64,000 bases of DNA from Pseudomonas sivasensis (GTDB taxonomy: Bacteria > Pseudomonadota > Gammaproteobacteria > Pseudomonadales > Pseudomonadaceae). The notes beneath the pieces were generated by a model that saw only the letters and a program-made list of their open reading frames with translations, searched no databases and was not told the origin of the DNA. The translations under genes were made by a program, and so were the position numbers. Shown in pieces: positions 9,303-17,032 of the stretch. The stretch spans positions 1 to 64,000 of the forward strand of contig NZ_JAAOWU010000014.1 of NCBI RefSeq assembly GCF_013778505.1, written 5' to 3'. The stretch's first letter is position 1; the number at the start of each line of letters is the position of its first letter.

Positions 9303-9346
9303 ACAAAGCCCGCCCCGGGAGACCGGAGGCGGGCTTTGTTGTTTTA
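9303..9346 (+). terminator. Rho-independent terminator after DUF1127 gene
   Basis: ACAAAGCCCGCC pairs with GGCGGGCTTTGT across a CCGGGAGACCGGA loop, followed by TGTTTT. It is a long, strong stem. Confidence 0.85.
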
Positions 9347-9383
9347 GGCGCGTGCGTTTCCAGTCATGCATTTAGAGGAACAG

Positions 9384-9419
9384 GTACAGTTTCATCAATC
9401 AATAATATAATAGGTACAG
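9384..9419 (+). promoter_or_regulatory. Paired GTACAG repeats upstream of DUF2388 cluster
   Basis: AGGTACAGTTT occurs twice in direct orientation, with GTACAG at 9384-9389 and 9414-9419. The pair is 30 bases apart, about three helical turns. The AT-rich spacer contains AATAATATAATA. The pair lies 112 bases before the first DUF2388 start codon and repeats the motif found before the DUF1127 gene. Confidence 0.5.
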
Positions 9420-9530
9420 TTTTCAGAACTGCACAAAACCTATCCGAACTGATAAGCCGCGGCCTAATATCCAATCAACATTCGGCGAGTCTCTGCGCCA
9501 CCTTTATTGCTCATTTATAGGAGTCACCCC

Positions 9531-9851
9531 ATGTCCCGTCTTCGCCTGCTCAGCGCCGCCGCCCTGTTGGTCCTGGCTACAAACGCCAATGCCTCCAGCT
9601 TTATAGTGACCACCGACTCCATCGTCGGCGCATTGAAGGCCACTTCAGACGCCACCTCCGATGCAACTTCGTCCCTTCGCGATAACAAAGTCGTGCGTGC
9701 CGCCCGAGACGACGCTGCAAGCTTTGTCGCCAGCGAAGGAGCCATTCGTGGTGTGAAGCTGGAAAGCGCCTTGGCCCAGATCCGCCAACAAGCACCACAA
9801 CTGAATACCGCGACTGACGCACAGCTGGCTCAAGCCATCCTGGCTATCTGA
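9531..9851 (+). CDS. DUF2388 (TIGR02448-type) secreted small protein, copy 1
   Basis: A 106-residue protein with a signal peptide (MSRLRLLSAAALLVLATNANA, cleavage after ANA). The ATG at 9531 has AGGAG about 7 bases upstream; an earlier in-frame start at 9507 would spoil the signal peptide. The mature part shares the pattern K-VV-AA-DDAASFVA-G-RG-LE-AL-LR-P-D-LAQAIL with the two following genes. It also has a short duplicated TSDATSDATSS segment absent from the other two copies. The family is common in Pseudomonas and has no established function. First of three tandem copies leading to the DUF4105 gene. Confidence 0.85.
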   Translation: MSRLRLLSAAALLVLATNANASSFIVTTDSIVGALKATSDATSDATSSLRDNKVVRAARDDAASFVASEGAIRGVKLESALAQIRQQAPQLNTATDAQLAQAILAI

Positions 9852-9956
9852 TCGCACCTGAAATGAGCGAGCGCCAGTTGCTCTTGAATGCCTCGGCGCT
9901 GGCTCTCGCCGGGGCATTGCGCTAGCCTTGGCGCTCGTTTTCAGTTGTCGAGTCCC

Positions 9957-10265
9957 ATGGCTTTTTCATACCGCCTGTTAATTGTCCCTGTCGTGTTTTT
10001 CGCTGGCTGGTCGCCACTGGCTTCGGCCTTTGACCTGACCATCCAGAGCACCGTTGCGAGCGCGTATGCCACCAGCAAGGTGACCTCCGCACCGTTCGAC
10101 CGCAAAGTAGTAGTGGCCGCTCAGGATGACGCCGCCGCGTTCATCGCCACTGACGGCCAATGGCGTGGAGCGCGGCTGGAATCGGCACTGGATTACCTGC
10201 GCCGGAACCAACCAAAACTTCATGCAAGCGACCTTGAACTGGCGCAGGCAATTCTCGTCCAATAA
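9957..10265 (+). CDS. DUF2388 secreted small protein, copy 2
   Basis: A 102-residue paralogue with a hydrophobic signal peptide ending in PLASA (about residue 23). The mature part contains VVVAAQDDAAAFIATDGQWRG and LESALDYLRRNQPKLH...LELAQAILVQ, the family core. I chose the ATG at 9957 because it begins the signal peptide; an upstream in-frame start at 9888 would add 23 non-hydrophobic residues. The ribosome-binding site is weak (GTCGAG). It is 105 bases after copy 1 and 39 before copy 3. Confidence 0.8.
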   Translation: MAFSYRLLIVPVVFFAGWSPLASAFDLTIQSTVASAYATSKVTSAPFDRKVVVAAQDDAAAFIATDGQWRGARLESALDYLRRNQPKLHASDLELAQAILVQ

Positions 10266-10304
10266 TCATCTTTGTGTTTCCATCTTTGTATTCGGAGTTC
10301 TTCC

Positions 10305-10625
10305 ATGCGTAGCCCGTTGATCGCCGCCACCCTTGGCCTGCTGTTGTTGGCCGACGTTGCCCAGGCGCATACCCTGGTGGCCACCAGTAACATCATTGTC
10401 CGCGCCTCCGGCCGCACCATTGATTTCACCTCGGACACCACCACCTCCATCCGCGACTCCAAAGTCGTGCGCGAAGCTCACGATGACGCCGCCAGTTTCG
10501 TCGCCACCAATGGCGAAATCCGAGGCGCACAGTTGGAAGCCGCCTTCGATACCCTGCGCACCCGCCTGCCGGAAGCCCGCGACGCCAGCGACCAGACCCT
10601 CGCCGAAGCCATCCTCGCTCTGTGA
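10305..10625 (+). CDS. DUF2388 secreted small protein, copy 3
   Basis: A 106-residue paralogue with signal peptide MRSPLIAATLGLLLLADVAQA. The core reads SIRDSKVVREAHDDAASFVA, then G.IRGAQLEAAF and TLAEAILAL. The spacing of the Asp-Asp pair and the C-terminal LA-AIL motif matches copies 1 and 2. The TGA stop overlaps the GTG start of the DUF4105 gene (GTGA), so the two are probably translationally coupled, which ties this family to the large protein downstream. Confidence 0.85.
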   Translation: MRSPLIAATLGLLLLADVAQAHTLVATSNIIVRASGRTIDFTSDTTTSIRDSKVVREAHDDAASFVATNGEIRGAQLEAAFDTLRTRLPEARDASDQTLAEAILAL

Positions 10626-12583
10626 GGCGCCTCGCTGCCTGGCTCCTGGCCGGGACTGTGCTGCTGTGTGCCAGCGCAGCCCAGGCCAGCCTGCAACTGC
10701 GGCTCAAGACAGAAGGCTTGAGCCCGGCCGAACAGCAGGCCAGCCAGGCATTGCTCGATGAAGCGATGCGCTCACTGCCGCCGCGCTTTATCGAGCAGTT
10801 GGACCGACGCATTGATGTCGGCTGGACCGACAAGATGCCCGAAAATGCCTATGGTCAGGCCTCGTTGGTGTCCGAACTGGACCTCAACCGCAATCTGCTC
10901 GCTCCCCTGACCGATGGCAGCGCCGCCACCCAGAAAACCAATCGCCCCCACGGCACCGTGCGCCGGGAAATGCTCGCCACCGTGCTGCATGAATTGACCC
11001 ATATCTATGACCGTGCGCGCCTGTGGTCCAAGGACGAGCGCGCGCTGATCCAGCGCTGCAGCCGCCAGAACAGCATCACCGGCCTGATCGGCCTGCCCGA
11101 TCAATGCCGTGGCCAGAATGAACGCCGTTTCACCCTCAGCGATGACCCGCGGCTGCTGGACCTCGCCGGCTGGCCGCAGTATGTCGGCCGGCGCGGTGAG
11201 CGCGAGCAGCACAACCGCCAAATCGTGCGCAGCCCAGACATCTACGAAACCAGCAGCCCGCTGGAGTTCGTCGCGGTCAACATGGAGTACTTCCTCCTCG
11301 ATCCAAGCTACGCCTGCCGACGCCCCGCACTGTTCCGCTATTACCAGCAACACTTCGGCTGGGCACCGCCTGAACAGGATGCCTGCGCCAAGGCCTACCC
11401 GTTCCTCAATGCGGGCAACGACTTTGCAAAGACGCCGTTGGGCCACGTGGACCCGGAGCGGGTCTATGAAATTGACTATCTGCTGGCCGAAGCCAACCAG
11501 AACCTGGTCAGCCGCTGGGGCCACAGCATGTTGCGCCTGGTGATCTGCGCACCGGGCCGTCCCCGCGGACCAGATTGCCGGCTGGACCTGGACCAGCATC
11601 TGGTCTTGTCCTACCGCGCGTTCGTCGGTGACGTACAACTGTCGAGTTGGGATGGCCTGGTGGGCAAGTACCCGTCACGCCTGTTTGTGCTTCCGTTGGC
11701 CCAGGTGATCGACGAATACACCAAGACCGAGCTGCGCGGCCTGGCTTCCGTGCCGTTGAGACTGTCACGACAAGAGATCAACGACACCGTCGAACACGCT
11801 GCAGAGATGCACTGGAGCTACGACGGCAACTACTTCTTCCTGTCCAATAACTGTGCGGTCGAAAGCCTGAAGCTGTTACGCAGCGGCAGCGCCAACCCGC
11901 AACTCACCGGCCTGGACAACATCACCCCCAACGGCCTGCTTGAAGTGCTACAAGCCCGCGGCCTGGCCGATACCAGCGTGCTGAATGACAAACGTGAAGC
12001 CCTGCGCCTGGGCTATCACTTTGACTCGTTCCGCGAGCGTTATCAGGCGATGTTCGATGTGCTGCGCAAACACCTGCCGATCAAACAGACCCAGGTTGAA
12101 GATTGGCTATCGCTCAGCGCAGCGCAACGGCGCCCATGGTTCGACCAGGCCGATCTGCGCACCAGCGCCGCGTTGTTGCTGCTGGAACAAGCAAGCTTTC
12201 GCAAGCAGCTGATGCTGGCGCAGGATGAGGTCAAACAGCGCTATCTCGGTGCCCGCGAGCTGAAAAACGGCGGCATGGAAAAAGCCAACGCCACGCTGCA
12301 ACAGATCCTCGCCAACAGTGGGTTCCTCAGCAGGCCAGCAGAATTGCTCGGCAGCGGCGGCTACGGCCTGCCACAACCGTCGGAAGCCAAACGCCTGGAA
12401 TCGGAAAGCGCCGAACGCCAGAAACAGCTGCAATCGCTGACCGGCGAGCTGGATAAAGAGGTGAGGGCGCTGCTGGACCCTGCTCGCGCCGCAGAAATCG
12501 CCGCATGCGAAGCCAACCTCAAGCAGGTGGGCGAGCACCTGCGCAAACTGCACAAAGCAGCGGGCGGCCTTGAGCTGCCCTGA
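10622..12583 (+). CDS. DUF4105 protein with N-terminal HEXXH domain
   Basis: A 653-residue exported protein with a signal peptide (residues 1-22, ending AQA). An N-terminal region carries HELTH at 123-127, a zinc-metallopeptidase motif, with Glu215 or Glu222 (SPLEFVAVNMEYF) as a possible third ligand. From about residue 275 the DUF4105 domain follows (Lnb N-terminal periplasmic, papain-like), with WGH at 299-301 and NNCAVESL with Cys411, the expected His/Cys pair. The last 120 residues are Gln/Glu-rich and probably helical. It starts at GTG 10622 inside the stop of the last DUF2388 gene. Substrate unknown. The domain is seen in outer-envelope proteins of Bacteroidetes and Proteobacteria; the two-peptidase reading is inference from motifs. 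Confidence 0.85.
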   Translation: MRRLAAWLLAGTVLLCASAAQASLQLRLKTEGLSPAEQQASQALLDEAMRSLPPRFIEQLDRRIDVGWTDKMPENAYGQASLVSELDLNRNLLAPLTDGSAATQKTNRPHGTVRREMLATVLHELTHIYDRARLWSKDERALIQRCSRQNSITGLIGLPDQCRGQNERRFTLSDDPRLLDLAGWPQYVGRRGEREQHNRQIVRSPDIYETSSPLEFVAVNMEYFLLDPSYACRRPALFRYYQQHFGWAPPEQDACAKAYPFLNAGNDFAKTPLGHVDPERVYEIDYLLAEANQNLVSRWGHSMLRLVICAPGRPRGPDCRLDLDQHLVLSYRAFVGDVQLSSWDGLVGKYPSRLFVLPLAQVIDEYTKTELRGLASVPLRLSRQEINDTVEHAAEMHWSYDGNYFFLSNNCAVESLKLLRSGSANPQLTGLDNITPNGLLEVLQARGLADTSVLNDKREALRLGYHFDSFRERYQAMFDVLRKHLPIKQTQVEDWLSLSAAQRRPWFDQADLRTSAALLLLEQASFRKQLMLAQDEVKQRYLGARELKNGGMEKANATLQQILANSGFLSRPAELLGSGGYGLPQPSEAKRLESESAERQKQLQSLTGELDKEVRALLDPARAAEIAACEANLKQVGEHLRKLHKAAGGLELP

Positions 12584-12962
12584 AGCAGCCGAAATAAACA
12601 CATATCAAATGTGGGAGGGGGCTTGCTCCCGATGGCGGTGGGTCAGCTTGCACATGCCGTGACTGACACTCTGCTATCGGGAGCAAGCCCCCTCCCACAT
12701 TTTCACCTGTGCCCCCTTGAAGACCGTGCGTCTTTTCCATATCACCTGTTTAGCCAGCGAAAGCTGGCTGAAAGCTTTCACGTCTAGGATCGCCCCCACT
12801 GCCGGCAAAAGACCGGCTGTTTACAACAACAATGGTGATTCCCGATGTCCGTCCGTACCCGCCTGTTCGCCCCAACTCCCCCCGTACGCCTCGTGCCTTT
12901 CGTTCTGCGCTGACCCATCCCGGTTCGCCATTCCCTAGCCGCGCTACGCCTGGAGTATTCCT
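12584..12962. other. Intergenic region with REPIN
   Basis: After the DUF4105 gene the stretch holds one REP doublet (12608-12703) and about 250 bases with no supported gene. The region just before the citrate transporter contains short, low-quality reading frames only. The AGTATTCCT before the ATG at 12963 offers little Shine-Dalgarno signal apart from CTGGAG at 12950-12955. Confidence 0.5.
12608..12703. repeat. REP doublet (REPIN), inward form
   Basis: AATGTGGGAGGGGGCTTGC at the left and its reverse complement GCAAGCCCCCTCCCACATT at the right enclose a variable spacer with CCCGATGGCGG and CTATCGGG arms. It is the P. fluorescens-type REP palindrome pair. Confidence 0.9.
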
Positions 12963-14270
12963 ATGCTGACTTTCCTTGGCTTTGCCATGGTCATCACGTT
13001 CATGTTCCTGATCATGACCAAGCGCCTGTCTGCGCTGATCGCCCTGATCATCGTGCCAATCCTGTTCGCGCTGTTCGGCGGTTTCGCACCGAAGATCGGC
13101 CCGATGATGCTCGAAGGCATCACCAAGCTCGCGCCAACCGGCGTGATGCTGATGTTCGCCATCCTCTACTTCGCCTTGATGATCGACTCCGGCCTATTCG
13201 ACCCGGCCGTGCGCAAGATCCTCAAGATGGTCAAAGGCGACCCGCTGAAGGTTTCAGTCGGCACCGCCGTACTGGCCCTGGTGGTGTCCCTGGACGGTGA
13301 CGGCGCCACCACCTACATGATCTGCGTGGCCGCCATGCTGCCGCTGTACAAGCGCATCGGCATGAGCCCGCGGATCATGGCCGGCTTGATCATTCTCGCC
13401 GGTGGCGTGATGAACATGACCCCTTGGGGTGGCCCGACCGCCCGCGCCGCCAGTGCGCTGCATGTGGACCCTTCGGATATTTTCGTACCGATGATTCCGG
13501 CCATGGCCGCCGGCGTCGTCGCTATCCTCGCGATCGCCTATATGTACGGTAAGCGCGAACGTGCTCGCCTGGGCGAACTGCACCTGCAGGGCGACGAGAT
13601 CGACCATAGCGAAATCAGCGTGTCGCAATTTCCAGACGCCCGCCGTCCGAAGCTGATCTGGTTCAACGGCGCACTGACCCTGGCCCTGATGTGCACACTG
13701 ATCGCCGGCCTGTTGCCGCTGCCGGTGCTGTTCATGGTGGCGTTCAGTATCGCGATGATCGTGAACTACCCGTGCCTGCAACAGCAGAAAGACCGCGTCG
13801 CCGCCCATGCTGGCAGCGTACTGGCGGTGGTAGGGCTGATCTTCGCCGCGGGTATTTTTACCGGCATCCTGTCGGGCACCGGCATGGTCGATGCCATGTC
13901 CAAGAGCCTGCTGGCGGTCATCCCTGACGCCTTGGGCCCGTACCTGGCCGTTATCACCGCACTGGTGAGCATGCCGTTCACCTTCTTCATGTCCAACGAT
14001 GCGTTCTACTACGGCGTACTGCCAGTACTGGCCGAAGCCGCCAGCCACTACGGCATCACCGCAGTGGAAATGGCCCGCGCCTCCATCGTTGGCCAACCGG
14101 TGCACTTGCTCAGCCCGCTGGTACCGTCGACCTACTTGCTGGTCGCCCTGGCCGGTATCGAATTTGGCGATCATCAGCGCTTCACCCTGAAGTGGGCAGT
14201 GCTGGTGTGCCTGTGCATAATGTTCGCCGCATTGCTGATGGGGATTTTTCCGCTGTTCAGCACTCTATAA
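12963..14270 (+). CDS. CitMHS family citrate:metal:H+ symporter
   Basis: A 435-residue inner-membrane transporter with about 11-12 hydrophobic segments. It matches the CitMHS family, which imports citrate complexed with Mg2+ or Ca2+ with protons. Family features are FGGFAPKIGPMMLEGI near residue 40, VSLDGDGATTYMICVAAMLPLYKRIGM near 105-130, and NMTPWGGPTARAA near 155. The C-terminal half repeats a related motif (FFMSNDAFYYGVLPVLAEAA). The length is normal. No sensor or regulator is adjacent; it is preceded by a REP doublet and followed 64 bases later by the TerC gene. Confidence 0.92.
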   Translation: MLTFLGFAMVITFMFLIMTKRLSALIALIIVPILFALFGGFAPKIGPMMLEGITKLAPTGVMLMFAILYFALMIDSGLFDPAVRKILKMVKGDPLKVSVGTAVLALVVSLDGDGATTYMICVAAMLPLYKRIGMSPRIMAGLIILAGGVMNMTPWGGPTARAASALHVDPSDIFVPMIPAMAAGVVAILAIAYMYGKRERARLGELHLQGDEIDHSEISVSQFPDARRPKLIWFNGALTLALMCTLIAGLLPLPVLFMVAFSIAMIVNYPCLQQQKDRVAAHAGSVLAVVGLIFAAGIFTGILSGTGMVDAMSKSLLAVIPDALGPYLAVITALVSMPFTFFMSNDAFYYGVLPVLAEAASHYGITAVEMARASIVGQPVHLLSPLVPSTYLLVALAGIEFGDHQRFTLKWAVLVCLCIMFAALLMGIFPLFSTL

Positions 14271-14334
14271 TCGTACAACCCAGCTGCGCCGGCCCTACGC
14301 CGGTGCGGCCTAACACACGCTCAAAGGAATACAC

Positions 14335-15102
14335 ATGGAATGGCTGACCAATCCGGAAATCTGGATTGCCTTCTTCACCCTGACGGCCCTAGAGATCGTC
14401 CTGGGCATCGATAACATCATCATGATTTCGATCCTGGTCAGCCGCATGCCTAAGCATATGCAGGCTCGCACCCGGATATTCGGCCTGGCGCTGGCCATGG
14501 TCACGCGCATCCTGTTGCTGCTGTCGATCACGTGGGTCATGCAACTGACTGCCGACCTGTTTGTGGTGTTTGGCCAAGGCATTTCCGGTCGCGATCTGAT
14601 TCTGTTCTTCGGTGGCCTGTTCCTGCTGTGGAAAAGCTCCCAAGAGATGTACCACGCACTGGAAGGTGAAGACGAAACCCAGGACGAGCCGAAAGGCGCC
14701 GGTGGCAAGTTCATCTACACCATCATCCAGATCGCGATCATCGACATCGTGTTCTCCCTGGACTCGGTGATCACCGCCGTCGGCATGGTCTCCCACGTAC
14801 CGGTCATGGTTGCCGCGATTGTGGTTGCCGTATTGGTGATGATGCTGGCTGCCGGCACCATCAGCGATTTCATCGACAAGCACCCGTCGTTGAAAATGCT
14901 GGCGCTGTCGTTCCTGCTGGTGGTGGGTACAGTGCTGATCGCCGAATCCTTCGACGTGCATGTGCCTAAAGGCTATGTCTACTTCGCCATGGCATTCTCG
15001 CTGGCGGTAGAAGCGGTGAACATCAAGATGCGCACCGCCATCGCGAAAAAGAAGAAACAGCAGGATCCTGTGAAACTGCGTAAGGACATCCCGGGTCAAT
15101 AA
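14335..15102 (+). CDS. TerC family integral membrane protein
   Basis: A 255-residue TerC/YgdQ-type membrane protein with about seven segments. Conserved acidic motifs are ALEIVLGIDNIIMISIL (residues 19-35) and IAIIDIVFSLDSVITAVGMV (about 137-156), which are thought to handle divalent metals, often Mn2+. The C-terminal tail is lysine-rich. The ATG follows AAAGGAATACAC. No yybP-ykoY riboswitch fits in the 64-base upstream gap. The substrate is unproven; manganese export is a family-level suggestion only. Confidence 0.88.
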   Translation: MEWLTNPEIWIAFFTLTALEIVLGIDNIIMISILVSRMPKHMQARTRIFGLALAMVTRILLLLSITWVMQLTADLFVVFGQGISGRDLILFFGGLFLLWKSSQEMYHALEGEDETQDEPKGAGGKFIYTIIQIAIIDIVFSLDSVITAVGMVSHVPVMVAAIVVAVLVMMLAAGTISDFIDKHPSLKMLALSFLLVVGTVLIAESFDVHVPKGYVYFAMAFSLAVEAVNIKMRTAIAKKKKQQDPVKLRKDIPGQ

Positions 15103-15116
15103 CCCGAGCCAGTCGT

Positions 15117-15148
15117 AAAAAACGGGGCGCTTGCGTCCCGTTTTTTTT
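15117..15148 (+). terminator. Rho-independent terminator after TerC gene
   Basis: AAAAAACGGGGCG pairs with CGTCCCGTTTTTTTT around a short CTTG loop, 15 bases after the stop codon. Confidence 0.88.
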
Positions 15149-15316
15149 CATCCGCAAAAAGCTGATTTCATGACAGTTTTGTTTCAATCCCCACTTTAGC
15201 TATGCGATGCTGGCGCCGAGCCCATTCGCCAACTACAGCTTAAGTACAAGACGTAGAGCGGCACGCGGCAACTTTCCTTCGCTCCTGTTGGAGCACACCT
15301 ACACGGGGGGCCGAGC

Positions 15317-16975
15317 ATGCTGACCTTGCTCAATCTGCTTTCCGCCGTGACCCTACTTATCTGGGGCACGCACATCGTCCGTACCGGGATCCTGCGGGTC
15401 TACGGTTCTAACTTGCGTCAGGTCATCGGGCATAACATGTCCAAACGCTGGCTTGCGTTTGTCGCCGGCATCCTGGTGACAGCCATGGTGCAGAGCAGCA
15501 ACGCCACGGCCATGCTGGTGACCTCATTTGTGGGCCAGGGCCTGATGGGCCTGATGCCCGCACTGGCGACTATGCTCGGCGCCGACGTCGGTACCGCGCT
15601 GATGGCGCGGGTGCTGACCTTTGACTTGTCCTGGCTGTCGCCGCTGTTGATCTTTCTCGGCGTTATTTTCTTTCTGTCGCGCAAACAGACGCGGGCAGGG
15701 CAGTTGGGGCGAGTAGGAATAGGCCTCGGTCTGATCATCCTCGCGCTGCAATTGATCGTGGAAGCCGCCGGCCCGATTACCCACGCCCAGGGCGTGAAAG
15801 TGCTGTTCGCCTCGCTGACCGGCGACATTTTGCTCGACGCACTGGTCGGCGCCTTGTTTGCGATGATTTCCTACTCCAGCCTGGCCGCCGTATTGCTGAC
15901 CGCCACCCTCGCCGGCGCCGGTGTGATCGGCTTGCACGTGGCCATCGGCCTGGTGATCGGCGCCAACATCGGCAGCGGCGTGCTGGCCTTCCTCAGCACC
16001 AGCATGCAGAACGCCGCCGGGCGCCAAGTGGCCCTAGGCAGTCTGTTGTACAAACTGATTGGCCTGCTGCTGATCATCCCGGTGCTCGACCCGCTGGTAC
16101 TGTGGATGGACGGCCTGGACTACAACACTCAAGGCATGGTCATCACCTTCCACCTGCTCTACAACGTCAGTCGCTGCCTGATCCTGCTACCGACCATCGG
16201 CCCAATGGCGCGCCTCTGCGCGTGGTTGCTGCCCGAGCGAGAAGAGGCCAACGGCAAGGCCAAACCCCGTCATCTGGACCCCACGGCCCTCACCACGCCC
16301 AGCTTGGCACTGGCCAATGCAGCCCGCGAAACCCTGCGCCTGGGCGACCTGATCGACAACATGCTCACCGCCATGCAAGAAGTACTGCGCGGCAAGCAAA
16401 CTGCGATCACCCAGGAGATGCGCAGCCTCAGTGATGACGTCGAAGCGCTCTACAGCGCAATCAAGCTCTACCTGGCGCAAATGCCCCGCGAAGACCTGAG
16501 CGAACAGGACAGTCGCCGCTGGGCCGAGATCATCGAACTGTCGATCAACCTGAAGCTCGCCGGCGACCTGATCGAACGCATGCTGCGTAAAGTCCAGCAG
16601 CAGAAAACCTCTCAGCGCCGCCAGTTTTCCGAAGTAGGCCTGGAAGAACTCACCGGCCTGCACAGCCAGTTGATAGCCAACCTGCGACTTGGCCTTTCGG
16701 TATTCCTCAGCGCCGACCCGGAAAGCGCACGCCAATTGCTACGCGAAAAGCGCCGCTTTCGCGCCCAGGAGCGCCGCTTGGCCCACGCCCATGTGAGCCG
16801 TCTGCAACGCAAAATCGTGCAGAGCCTGGAGACCAGTTCCCTGCACCTGGAGCTGATTGCCGACATGAAACGCCTCAATTCGTTGTTTTGTAGCAGTGCG
16901 TATGTAGTGTTGGAAACGTCCGACACAGGCGCGCTCTCGGCCGAAGATATTGCCGACATCACGCATTCGCCCTGA
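15317..16975 (+). CDS. Na/Pi cotransporter family protein with PhoU-like tail
   Basis: A 552-residue NptA/YjbB-type protein. The first ~300 residues have eight or more membrane segments in two inverted halves. The first half has the family motif MVQSSNATAMLVTSF (about residues 57-71); the second-half equivalent is degenerate, MISYSSLAAVLLTATL, lacking the Gln of QSS. From about residue 335 a soluble helical PhoU-like domain follows. Members export phosphate or move Na+ with phosphate in bacteria. The ATG at 15317 has no strong ribosome-binding site (GGGGGGCCGAGC). No phosphate-regulon neighbour is present. Confidence 0.88.
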   Translation: MLTLLNLLSAVTLLIWGTHIVRTGILRVYGSNLRQVIGHNMSKRWLAFVAGILVTAMVQSSNATAMLVTSFVGQGLMGLMPALATMLGADVGTALMARVLTFDLSWLSPLLIFLGVIFFLSRKQTRAGQLGRVGIGLGLIILALQLIVEAAGPITHAQGVKVLFASLTGDILLDALVGALFAMISYSSLAAVLLTATLAGAGVIGLHVAIGLVIGANIGSGVLAFLSTSMQNAAGRQVALGSLLYKLIGLLLIIPVLDPLVLWMDGLDYNTQGMVITFHLLYNVSRCLILLPTIGPMARLCAWLLPEREEANGKAKPRHLDPTALTTPSLALANAARETLRLGDLIDNMLTAMQEVLRGKQTAITQEMRSLSDDVEALYSAIKLYLAQMPREDLSEQDSRRWAEIIELSINLKLAGDLIERMLRKVQQQKTSQRRQFSEVGLEELTGLHSQLIANLRLGLSVFLSADPESARQLLREKRRFRAQERRLAHAHVSRLQRKIVQSLETSSLHLELIADMKRLNSLFCSSAYVVLETSDTGALSAEDIADITHSP

Positions 16976-17032
16976 ACGTACGATGGCCCGTGAAGTCAGT
17001 TAGAGCTGACCTCACTCGCCAGGAAGCCAGTT

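Noticed and set aside
14271..14334. Manganese (yybP-ykoY) riboswitch before the TerC gene
   Set aside because: The gap is only 64 bases and shows no riboswitch core.
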